Positions 1-10,522 of a stretch of DNA of 64,000 nucleotides are shown one piece after another (the stretch's first letter is position 1; every line of letters starts with the position of its first letter). Both the position numbers and the translations under genes were made by a program. The notes under the pieces were generated by a model that worked only from the letters and a program-made list of their open reading frames with translations, did no database searches and was not told the DNA's origin. The stretch is from Hygrophila difformis (Eukaryota > Streptophyta > Magnoliopsida > Lamiales > Acanthaceae), in assembly GCA_030278955.1 (NCBI GenBank), contig JAOANR010000001.1, forward strand, positions 20,873,468 to 20,937,467, given 5' to 3'.

Positions 1-249
1 TCTGAGACGAACATTTTGATCGTATTCCCATCTTATTTAATAAGAAAGCAGTTGAATTCAACAGATTAATGCGAGTTTGTAAGAATAATAAGAAGGTAAT
101 GAAAAACACAAAAATATACAATTTTAATTGTATTTGTGTTAGAAAACTCCAAAAACATGAAAAAAAAAGAAAAAGAAAAGAAAAATGAATGAAAAAATGG
201 GAAAAAGAATAAAAATCCCACAAACTGATTTTTTTGGCTAAGTGTTGAA

Positions 250-690
250 AACCAATTCGGTTTACATCAATGCGGTATATACCGCATTGCCCATGTAAAC
301 CGAATCACTGGAGCAAGAAGAAAAATGGCCAAGTGTTGAGAGGAGATGCGAAATACCCAATGCAGTTTCATCAATGCGGTTTATACCGAATTGACATTGA
401 AACCGCATCACTTCAAGAAGAAACCCAGAGCAAAAAGAGAGATGCAATGCGATATTACTCAATTCGGTTTATACCGAATAGACTCCTAAACCGCATTGCA
501 TCAAAACAAGGAAGCCAAGCAGGAGGCCATGAGCAATGCGAAATGACCAATTCGGTTTACACAATGCGAATTAAACCGCATTGATGTAATAAACCGCATC
601 CCAGCCAAAGAAGAAGAAAAGAAGACCTCATGCAATTCGATATGTACCAATGCGGTTTATACCGAATTGCTTGAGGAAACCGAATCCGGA
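250..690. repeat. Nested palindrome block 1 (ATGCGGTTT/ATTCGGTTT core)
   Basis: Five units with inner palindromes near 268-289, 372-393, 460-479, about 548-583 and 648-669, roughly 88-104 bp apart. The first inner core, AATGCGGTATATACCGCATT, is a perfect 20-bp palindrome. Outer arms embrace each core: 255-267 pairs with 293-305 over 13 bp, and 441-451 pairs with 492-502 over 11 bp. Arms alternate between a TGCGG and a TTCGG version, usually together on both sides. Spacers are not conserved. The block lies just upstream of the TATA box at 766. Confidence 0.85.
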
Positions 691-765
691 TGAAGCTGTG
701 GAACACGTGAAACATGCATGCTACTGTTAATGGGCCCCGATGAGCCTAGGGTTCTGAGAAAGATG

Positions 766-773
766 TATAAAAG
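766..773 (+). promoter_or_regulatory. TATA box of family-A LTR
   Basis: TATAAAAG follows a GGGCCC/GCCTAGGGTTC segment that is also present ahead of the TATA boxes at 7059 and, on the minus strand, near 43755. Position between palindrome blocks 1 and 2 is the same in the copy at 6430. It is inferred to be the U3 promoter. Confidence 0.6.
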
Positions 774-1589
774 CTGACCCTCACCAACACTTGGAGACAC
801 TTACACACTTTGAATATTCAGAAGGGGACAAAAGGAACAAGGAGCAGGAGGATCTTCACCCTTTAAGGGTTAGGTAGGTAGTTTAGTTAGTTTATTTTTC
901 ATGCATGTTAGTTTAGTCTTAGATGTTTTAATCTTAGTCTAGTTTGTAAATAGCTTGTTACTACCATTTAGTGTAGCCATTTCCATACTCTTTACATGCT
1001 TTTTAGTTAGAATGAACCCAACCTTCAATCTAATGATGGTTTTGGGTTATTTATTATGCTTTCAAGTGTTAATACAAGGAAAAATTCCAGAAATGGGTTT
1101 TATTTCATGTGTTTGACACTCTTTAAATGCTTTCCTTAGTAATAAATGTGTAGAATGTTTGTTTGTATCAACTAGGTCTCATTTAAAGTGTTTCTAGTTG
1201 ACTTACAAACTCAATAAATGCATGTTTAGTGGGTTTGTAGTATGTTATGCCTTAGAGCTTCAAATAAGTGTTCTTAGGTCTTAGATAATTTAAGGGTTTA
1301 TTAGAAATATGTTTTTATGCTTTATTTTATATTTCTTGTTCTAGATCTTTGATTTATGCTCCCTTAGATAATGTAGGTGTTCTTATTTTATGCATGTAGT
1401 TTTTAGATTTTTAGACTGTTTTAGGTAGTTTAATTCTTAAATTTCTTGATTGTAGTTTTTAGGGTTTAATTCATGCTATTACCCATTGAACATGTATAAT
1501 TCTTGATAACCACAAAATACTCACAAATATGACTGCGAGATGATACTGATGTGAAATGAATGATGTGGTCAATCCCATATCATAAACCG

Positions 1590-2170
1590 CATCAGCTTAG
1601 AAACCGCATGAGTATTTGTGAGCAAAAATATAACTTATGCGAAAATTTTATGCAATTTGGTTTAGGCAATGCGGTTTATACCGCATTGCTAAACCGCATT
1701 GCCCATAGAGACCGCATTGCATGATAAAAAATTGGTGTTTGTTGTTTATTTTCTCCCTTAATGTGGTTTCTTGCAATTCGGTATACGCAATGCGGTTTAT
1801 ACCGCATTGCACTTTAAATCGAGTTGCCTCCTGAAACCGTATTGTATGCATATCCATCCCCTCATGCCTTAGTTTATTTATTTATCAACCCAACGCGGTT
1901 TCTGCCAATTCGGTTTATACCGAATTACTTTGGCAAACCGCATTACCCTCCTTTTTGAAGCAAATGCCTTAGCCAAATTTGAGCAAGGGAATAACCTCAT
2001 CAATTCTGTTTGTCCAATGCGGTTTATACCGCATTGACTTGACAAACCGAATTAGATGATGTTATTTGGCATCCTTGCAATGACTGATTGGGTAAGGAAA
2101 TACTTCATTTCTCATGCATATTCAATGCGGTTTATATCGCATCCAATTTATTAAATCGCATTGATCTCCT
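1590..2170. repeat. Nested palindrome block 2 (ATGCGGTTT/ATTCGGTTT core)
   Basis: Inner palindromes start at 1667, 1788, 1906, 2015 and 2123, that is at intervals of 121, 118, 109 and 108 bp. Around the 2015 core the outer arms 2002-2014 and 2041-2053 pair with one mismatch and carry the TTCGG/CCGAA version, while the core carries TGCGG/CCGCA. The 1906 core carries the TTCGG version inside arms of the GCGG version. Spacers look unrelated. Confidence 0.85.
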
Positions 2171-3478
2171 ATTATTTTAAAAATCCATAAACATTGTACT
2201 TCCTGAGTTGTGTAAGTTGCATGGGTGTATTGGGCTTAGGCCCATTACATCTAATTTTTATCCATTACACATCTCAACCATTAGTGTCTAAATTATTGTG
2301 TGATTCACACTCACATAATACCAAAAATATTCTTTTAATTTTATCCTTTCTTTTTATTGTGTGTATGAATGAGTAATAAGGAATATCACATATCAATATT
2401 GGCAAAAAGGTCCCTTCACCGGGATAACGATTAGCTCGTCTTCTGTGTATTAATTATTGCTCGTTATTTTGCATGATCCAATTAGAGATTGGTGGAAGCT
2501 ACGGCAAAAAGATCCCTTCACAGGGATAACGATTGGCCACTCAGCCAATTCCTAATTAGATACAGTTTTCTTTTCTTTATCTTAATTTCAAACCTGAATT
2601 TCAAGCTATGGTAATATTAGACAGTGTCGATCAACACTGTTATAATAATACTGTAGTAAGGAAACATGTGGGTTTTTCCTCATTCATGGATAGTAGGACT
2701 TTCGATAATAGCGATCACTGTTATCAAAGGTTCCTTACTGTTTAAAAATCATACCATCTGGAATAATTGGGAACTGGATAGCAGATGTTTGCAGTCCAGA
2801 TCGCCCCAGTTATTTCTAGCACTCTTTTTAGCCAAATTCTTCTTTTCTCATGGCTAATCCATCTTTGCGTATCAAATTCTGTCTAATCCCACCATATATT
2901 TTGGGGTATTTTATTTTACTTCTCATATACATGTATGCATGATATTATTATGTAGCTATTGTGGCCATATTATTTTAGGATCCTTCCCTTGGACATAGAA
3001 GTCTTGATGTAAATCAGATGTTGCATAATAAATTTCCACAAAAATCACTTTATAAAATCCGGATCTGAGTAAGGGATAATTTCACAGTTATGACTAATTC
3101 ATCTTCTACTGGGGGTTGATTTTGAGAACTTAGATGCAGAGTCAGCGATTAGGTCTCACCTGACTGAAAGGATCTGTGTTTTAATTGAGAGTCTAGTACC
3201 TGTGTAGGGAATGATTTTCAAATATCAATTGTTTTCTCAAAATTGCTGTATGTTGGAAATCTTATATTAGATATTACATCAGCTCAGTGTCTACTTGGAC
3301 TCAGATAAATGTGATAAATAATACTAGAGGAACAACATATAGGCCTTGGTTAATTTCTAAGGTAGGGTTGAGTATTCTTTCAACTACTATCTTCTCCCAC
3401 CAAAGCCTAGAATTGAGTCTTGAGTGAGTACATCCGGAATAGACCTTCATGGGTCTTCATGGGTCTATTCCATTCAGT

Positions 3479-3483
3479 TTGTA
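3479..3483 (+). other. Target-site duplication TTGTA of element B1 (left)
   Basis: TTGTA precedes the LTR start TGTAATAC at 3484 and is repeated directly after the LTR end GTGTTACA at 39032-39036. Confidence 0.85.
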
Positions 3484-6054
3484 TGTAATACTTGAGATTT
3501 TTATAAAAAGAAATGGAATTAAATTCAAGAAGGAAAAGAATTTTAATTCCAAGAACCGTGAAGTCGAAAATGATTTAAAGAAATAAATCATTGCACGGGA
3601 TCGAATGACGACGAATTCATAGCCAACGACTCCAAACGCGACGAATTCAAGATTTCGAATACAGGACTAATTCGAGACGAAATAAATTAAGATAGGAATC
3701 ATAACCCGAGAATGACCCGAAAAACCGAGCCCAAGAACGTAGGAGGATAGAAGCCCGAAAGAGAGGAGGAAAGGCCCGACAGATCGCACGACCCGGCCCA
3801 AGCCGAAGCCTAGGCCGGAGTCCGCGCGGTCTCGGCGCGCCCTCGCGCCACCACAGCGCCACCAAACAGGCAGCAGCATTCAATGCGATTTCGGCAATTT
3901 TCTTACCATAATTCGACTCACTTCTATGGAAACTAGATCAACTTCGGGGAGGAAAGGATTATGGACATCATGGCTGATGCTTGGCCATATTTTCAGAGTC
4001 AATTCCCCTCCCTTCCCCTCATATTTACTCTGAACTTCTCCTTTGTTCTCCCGAAAACCGAAAAACCCATATTCTCTTGTGTTCTTGCTTTCCGATCACT
4101 TTCCGATGAACAAACCGAAGAAAGGAGGACGTGGAGAGGAAGTATTCATACCCTAGATAGTGGTAAGATGAAGTCTTGAACTTCGTTTCATAGTTTTCAT
4201 CGGATTTAGATTCTAACTATGGTTTTTATTCTCAAAAATACAAATCGGAGCCAAAGGAAGAAGAACCGTGTTGAGGAGATCCGTTCGTAGCCATCCGTAG
4301 ATTCCGGACGATCCAAGGGCTGTTTAGAACTCATATTATGTAAGTTAATTCTTACATACGGTTTTTGGTGGCTAAAAATCGACCAAACATAAGATTCAAC
4401 ACAAGAACTTAATAAAATCTGTCAATAGAGGTTTCACTCGCGCGGAGCATTTTTAGATGAATTTTTCGAACCCTTAAAAGTCTTCAAACGAGAAAACTCA
4501 AAACATAAAAAGTGTTACTAAGACATAGATATACATTCTGTAAAATGTTCATAATTTTTCGTTAAGGTTTGATGCCCGAAATTCGAGTCCGAACACCTCT
4601 GAATAATTTTCAAACTTAGAACTTTGGCAGATTTGAATCTCGAACTTGTTAGCCATTTTGACCTCGGATCTAGGGCGGATTAGGAATTGTGTTAAACATG
4701 AAGTTTGTAGATCTATGAGTCTTGGATACCTCTGAAAACTTTCACACATTTTCATTAAGATTTGCTACCCTAAACCGAGTCGAACATATTCTGTTGTGCA
4801 CGAACCTTTCGAAAACTGAGACAGATTATATGATCGAACTTGATGTGCATTTTTCTATCACTTATGGTCAAAACTAATCTTCGGTGAAAACTTAAAAGTT
4901 GTAGATAGATGTCTTGAGAACATGTCTGTAAAAGTTTGTGCATTTTCATTAACGTTTGGATAGTCAAAACCCATTTTAAATACACTGTGTCCGAGAAGGA
5001 AAAGTCGAAAGATTTTTAAACCAAACTTAGTGGATTAATCGGACTTAATCCGTGATGAATTTGCATAATTTGCCCGAATAAAACTTGTTTATTTTTGTGT
5101 CTTTTAGGCGCCTGTAAAATTTCATAAATTTTGGAGGTTGTTTGCTATGTCAAAAACTCTTTTGAAAATCAGTGCGCTGAGTAGACAATTATGACATATT
5201 TTGGCTTTTGTAAAGATTGTAAAATTTCACCCGTTTCCTCAAATAATTTCGGAAAACTTAAAACACAAAAGTTGTTTGTTAGCGTGTTTTTGATCTATTG
5301 TAGAAATTTGAAGTCGATTGCCTTTGAAATGAAATTTTAAACTGAGATGGCGTAAACTGTGGCAATGGCTTGGTTGAAATGTTGAAAAACTCATCTTTTG
5401 AGAAACACATGATTTGCGAGATATGTCTAAACAATAAAAATATTTTGCTAAATTTTTTTGACATATTGGGATTTATGACTAAGCTGGATACTATCGATAT
5501 TGACTATGAGGCTTGTGGACATAAGCGCCCAAGCGTATGTCTAGTGGACGTAAGAGCCCTAGCGTCATATTGATTATATGGCTAGCGAATGTGATAACCC
5601 TAGTAAAATATTGACCATGAAGCTTGTGGACGTACGAGCCCAAATGTACGGCTGGCGGACGTAAGAGCCCTAGTGAATGGCGATCTATAAAAGAAACGAA
5701 ACGAGAAATTTATGCGAGATTTAATTAAATCCTTGCTAAATTGTGTTTTGGCTTATATCAATTTATTTAATCACCTTGCAAGTTATATGTGATTATTTGG
5801 CATGGCATGCATACCTTTGATTTTTACAATTAAATTCCATTATCTTGACGAGTTAATTTATATAGTGCCTGCAAACATGCTAAATGTAAGTCAACTCTTT
5901 CTTAAATAATTAAAGGCTTTGAAACCCCATTATTGTATGCTAGGGGTTAACTTACTCAGCATCTTTATGCTGACAAACCGTTGCTCTCTTTTTCTTTTCA
6001 GAGTATGAGGCTTACACATGAGCATAGTATGCATTGGGATTTTGAGAACGTTTA
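3484..6054 (+). repeat. B1 5' LTR, left part
   Basis: It aligns over its length with the 3' LTR at 36184-38745. It includes a minisatellite of GACATAAG-type units (about 5500-5680), a hairpin at 5956-5973 and a pyrimidine-rich CAG before AGTATGA near 6000. It is interrupted at 6055 by B2, and the last about 290 bp are at 33445-33737. Confidence 0.85.
5956..5973 (+). other. Conserved LTR hairpin (TCAGCAT...ATGCTGA)
   Basis: A 7-bp stem with loop CTTT. The same position in the B2 and Tekay LTRs (12683-12701, 16410-16428, and in 25436-25460 and 29015-29040) has TCAGTAT...ATACTGA, a compensatory pair change. It lies about 30 bp upstream of a polypyrimidine-CAG. Confidence 0.65.
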
Positions 6055-6429
6055 TGTAATACCCGAGATTTTTATAAAAAGAAATGGAATTAAATCCAAG
6101 AAGCGAAAGGATTTTGATTCCGAGAATACGAAAGTCGAAAATGCACGGAAGTCAAAAGACGACGAATTAGAAGCCGACAAATCCGAAACCGACGGACTTA
6201 AGATTTCAAACACGAAATCAATTTCAAGTCGAAATAGATTTAAGATAGGAATCGTGATCCGAGAATGACCCGGAATAATCGAGCCCGAAAATGTAGGAGG
6301 ATAGAAACCCGAAAGAGAGGAGAAAAGGCCCGACGGGATCGCACGGCCCAGTCCGGACGCACGGCCCAGACCAAGCCGCGCGCCCTCCACGCGGTGTTTG
6401 GCCTTACACCGCGCCAACTCCGCGCCGTC
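6055..6429 (+). repeat. B2 LTR1, left part
   Basis: It is nearly identical to 26496-26870 and 32052-32425. It is interrupted after CCGTC by the solo LTR at 6430 and resumes at 10523 with CACACAGCAGCTGCAC, as in the uninterrupted copies. Confidence 0.9.
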
Positions 6430-6778
6430 TGATAATGGCCAGAAATGACCATTATTTTCAATCCGTTTCCGTGTCTAAAACGGGCATTTGATCGCATTCC
6501 GGTCTTATATCAAATAAGAAAGCAGTTGAATTGGACTGATTTATGCATAATTGTAAAAATATTGAGCTGGTATGAAAAATGCACAAATATGTAATTTTAT
6601 TACATATTTATGCTAGAAAAATCCAAAAACATGAGAAAAAGAAAAGAAAAGAAAAAGGATGCAAAAAGATGGGCAAAAGAATAAACAAGCCCACAAAAAT
6701 ACAAAAAGATGGGAAAAGATAGAAAAGCCCACAAAAAGAACAACTTCGGCCCATCTGGCCCATTCAGCTCTGTCTGGG

Positions 6779-7010
6779 AACATCTGGTCGAGGAACCCTG
6801 GTCGAGGACCATTGTTCCGCGACACAGAAGGGATTAGGGACCAGCATGCAACATAAAGAGGAGACCAGTCTGGGAGCACCCAGTCAAGGGACCCCGGTCG
6901 CGGTCCATGCATTAGCGACACGGATATGGATAGAGACACAAGACCCAGTCGAGAAGCCTTGCCACATGCAGCCTGTCCCGCGACAAAGTTGTGATGTGTG
7001 TGATGTCTTG
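6779..7010. repeat. Nested palindrome block 1 of the solo LTR (GTCGCGG core, degenerate)
   Basis: Degraded halves such as GGTCGAGGAAC, GTTCCGCGACA and GGTCGCGGTCC lie in both orientations. The block is placed just upstream of the TATA box at 7059, as block 1 is at 250-690 in the sister LTR. Confidence 0.6.
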
Positions 7011-7058
7011 AGACACAGTGGGCCTCAGATCAAGCCCATGGGCCTAGGGTTCCACTTC

Positions 7059-7066
7059 TATAAATA
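7059..7066 (+). promoter_or_regulatory. TATA box of family-A solo LTR
   Basis: TATAAATA follows GGGCCTAGGGTTCC, matching the context of the TATA box at 766. Confidence 0.6.
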
Positions 7067-7711
7067 TGAGGTGATCCCCATGAGCACAGAGAGTTTTTTT
7101 AGGTTGGACAGAATCAAGAAAAATTGTTCTTGGAGACAAGTGTAGAGCTTAGTTTGTAGGTAGTTTTTAGGTTAGCTTAGTTTAGCTTTAATTTTTTTCT
7201 GTATTATTTAGTTATTGCATAGATCCAGCTTAGGTAGCCAGTTTTCATCTTGTTTTCAGTTTCAAACTTTGTTTTAGGGTTTTGTGATATCCAGGATAAT
7301 GGGTATTAACAAATTCCTTAATAAAATGGGAAGATATTCTTGAAATGTGTCCCAAAAATCATTAAATGGGTTTCACACCCCATGGATCTTTTATTATTTC
7401 CTTCTGGGTCATCTTGTATGAGAGACATTGGTTTCTCATGCAAGGGAATGGAAATAATTCCATAATTACTCCTTATGTCTAAATAACCACTCATTCCATA
7501 ATTAATTAATTAATTACAGTCCGGATTATGTACTTAGATCATTAGAGTTTAATTTATTAGAAGAATCTTTTAATGGCCAATTGAACAAAGTTCTTTATAT
7601 CAAAATAATCATGGGTTGAGATCATTGGATTTTAACCTCAAAATATTAATATAAAGGTTCAATTAATTAGTAGAGTGAGATGGAGAATAAAAAATTTGGC
7701 AAAAAGATGCC

Positions 7712-8100
7712 AAGCCTGTCGAGAAACAGGCCTGTCGAGAAACATAAATTGAGTCGCGGACCGTGGGTCCACGACAGGAGGATCTCGACAGATAGGTGGG
7801 AAATAAGAGAAATGAAATTTTGGAAATTAGGGTTGTCGTGTCGCGGAACAAGGAGTGTGTCGCGGACCATAGGTCCGCGACAGGGATTCCGCGACACAAG
7901 GTGAGAAAATCCAACAAAAAACATAATTCCTGGTCACGGAACAAGAAGTGTGTCGCGAACCGTGGGTCCGCGACTGGGGTTCCGCGACCAGAGCCCTTCT
8001 AAAATAAAATTGCAAGAATTTGGATCCTTGGTCGCTAATCAAGTGGTTGTGTCACGGACAGTGGGTCCGCGACAGGTTTGGTTTGCGACCAAGGATTTTA
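7712..8100. repeat. Nested palindrome block 2 of the solo LTR (GTCGCGGA core)
   Basis: There are four units about 95-100 bp apart. In the unit at 7838-7897 the outer arms GTGTCGCGGAA (7838-7848) and TTCCGCGACAC (7887-7897) enclose an inner palindrome at 7858-7882 with 11-bp arms. In the next unit, 7931-7942 pairs with 7979-7990 with one mismatch, using a GGTC-type arm. A further unit has TTGGTCGC and GCGACCAA outside a core near 8050-8073. The architecture is that of block 2 at 1590-2170 but the sequence is unrelated. Confidence 0.85.
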
Positions 8101-10522
8101 AAAGATTTATACAACACATGTTCTTGGACACTCATGTCGCTGAACAGCTAGTAAGAGTATAACAGACTAATGTTGGCGGGTATTCCCACACGGATAAACT
8201 AGCTCGTGGTCTGTATATTAATTACTAGATGTTATTTTGCATGGTCTGGATAGTGGCCGGTGGAAGCCTTGGCGGTTCGTCCATCCGGGATTATAATAGC
8301 TGCTCAGCCGACTCCTATCCGGATACAGTTTCTATTTATATTATCTTAATTTCAAACCTGAATTTCGAGCTGTAATATTATCAAACGGTGTCGATCAACA
8401 TTGTTTGAATAGTTTTACAATGAGAAAACATGTAGGTTTTTCTCTCATTTCACAGATAGTAGAAACCTTGATGATAGCGATCACTATCAATTAAGGTTTT
8501 CTGCTGTCTAAAACCTTTTCACCTGGAATAGTTGGGACCTGGACAGCAGATGTTTGCAGTCCAGGTAACCCCAGTTATTTTTGCCATCTTTTTAGCCAAA
8601 TAAATTCTTCTCATCTCCGGCTATTTCACCTCTGTGTCTCAACTTCTGTCTAAACCCACTTTATATTTTGGGTTAATTTAATTTTACTCTTCCCTATAAA
8701 TTTATGCATGATATTATTATGTAGATATTGTGGTCATTATTATTTTGGGATCCTTCCTTGGACATAGGAGTCTTGATTTTAATCAGATGTCTCACAATAA
8801 ATTTCCAACAAAAATTCATTTATAAAAGCCGGATCTAAGTAAGGGATAAATTCCACAGTTATGTCTAACTCATATCTGACTGGGGATTGATTTTGGGAAA
8901 TTAGAAGCAGAGTCAGCGATTAGGTCTCACCTAGACTGAAAGGATCTGTATTTTACTTGAGAGTCTAGTACCTGTTTAGGGAATGATTTTCAAACATCTA
9001 TTATTTTTCCAAAATTGCTTTGTGTTGGAATTCTGGTATTAAAAATCACACTGAGATGGGATCCACTTGGATTCAAACACGGCGTGATAGATAATTCTAG
9101 AGGAACAATACATAGGCCTTGGTTATTTTCTAAGATAGGGTTGAGTTCCTTTCAACTGCTATCCTCTTCTGCCAATGCCTATTTTTGAGTCCTGAGTGAG
9201 TGCATCCGGAACGAACTAATCCATTAGTTTGTTTCATTAGTTTGTATCTCATAACCACCCGGAAGGAAGCGAACACTACGAGCGGTTCACCAAGATCCGG
9301 GAATTCTTGATCTACACACAGTCATTCTGACTGGGGGCTTTCTTTTACTACCAGGGTCAGACTTTCAAAAACCTCCGAGTGATAGGATTTTAAATGCTTT
9401 CTTTACCGCCTTCTTTTAAATGCTTTCGTTAGAGGTCACTCGGTTGTATTGAGAGTTGTGTAACTGCTCCTAGGACTGAGAGTTAAGGGATAGTTCAGGG
9501 CTTAATTAGAATCTTTGGGCGTGACATGGGGGAATGATAGCAGTACTTGATACTTCAATAAGTGATTTGTCGGGTGTTGCTTGTCCACCACAGATGGCTG
9601 ACATACTCTCGCAAGGCATTGCAAGAGGAGTTATAAGTTTGTGGTATCTTAGAGTTTGTTTTCTTAAGAGCATGTAAACTCTTACTGTAAGTACCTGTCT
9701 GTTAAAGGGAACATGGTATAGAGAGCATGAGAATTAGCTAACTGAAAGGATTATCCCAAGCTAAGATCTGTGTATTAAAATGGAAGTTTAACTGTGTTTT
9801 CATCTGAATCTTGTCCAATTTTTATTCTTTTCTCCATGACCTTTGTGTCTCATTTTAAATCTGCCTTCTTAGAATAATCTTAACCGCTTCCTTAGAATAG
9901 TTTTATTGCTTTCTTAGATTAAATCTAATTCGCTTTCTAGAATAATTTTATCTGCTTCACTTTATTGCTTTCATAGCTTAGTTTAAATTCTGTCAAGTAG
10001 TTGATAGTCAAAACACAACTTGAATTGAGTAACCGAGTGGAAAATCTTAGTAAACGATGTGGGCCCTGCTTCTATCGCACATCCTCCAGTGAACGATCCG
10101 GTCTTACTATAAATTACTGCAATTTTTGACACCGTGCGCTTTCGGGCCACAGTTTCTTAACACGAGTAATAAAAAACGTGACAGCTTATAAATATATCCC
10201 TAATCCCAACTCCGGCTTCTTAAATTGGTTTCATTAAATAAAATTGAAAACCAGGATTATGATTTTTCAGAAAATACTCATGAAGTGGGAACTTGTCAAA
10301 AGTTTCATGGCAAGGATCTTCATGGCACAAAATCGTCAGAAATTTCATGCCGGGGAGGTTCGTGATGCCACTTGAACTCAAAGTTTACTCTCATGAGTAA
10401 TAAAAAGTGGAATATATTCTTAAACCCCTTCCCACGAATCATAACTCTTTTTATTTAATAAATTCAACTTGGGATATTTTAGAAAATACTCGTGTGACGA
10501 AATTGTCAAAAGTTTCACCGTC

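Larger units (their letters stand above)
1..3483 (+). mobile_element. Family-A LTR, left part (5' LTR of a long-LTR retrotransposon)
   Basis: Position 1 corresponds to roughly 45 bp inside an LTR whose intact start (TGATAATGG) is seen in the copy at 6430. The stretch aligns by eye with 6430-9250: the same early block, TATA region, 3' body and 'rest' segments in the same order. It is interrupted at 3484 by element B1 and resumes at 39032, ending in TTTCA at 40129 directly before a primer-binding site. It holds two blocks of nested palindromes and a TATA box. Total LTR length would be about 4.6 kb. No protein-coding gene is seen here. Confidence 0.75.
6430..10517 (+). mobile_element. Family-A solo LTR (4,088 bp)
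   Basis: It starts TGATAATGG, ends GTTTCA and is flanked by the 5-bp duplication CCGTC (6425-6429 and 10518-10522). The empty site is visible in the sister LTRs near 26866 and 32422. No second TGATAATGG start, primer site or coding internal region is seen inside, so it is read as a solo LTR. Most of it aligns with 1-3483 plus 39037-40129, but its palindrome blocks use a different core sequence. Confidence 0.85.

Noticed and set aside
250..2170. Regularly spaced palindromes resembling a CRISPR array
   Set aside because: Units are imperfect, spacing varies, spacers are not of uniform length, and the context is a plant LTR.
6052..6497. Minus-strand frames rich in Arg/Gly/Leu in all B LTRs (also near 14332, 23360, 26481, 31938, 36169, 45502)
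   Set aside because: They lie antisense in a GC-rich LTR segment, share no known domain and differ by frameshifts between copies.
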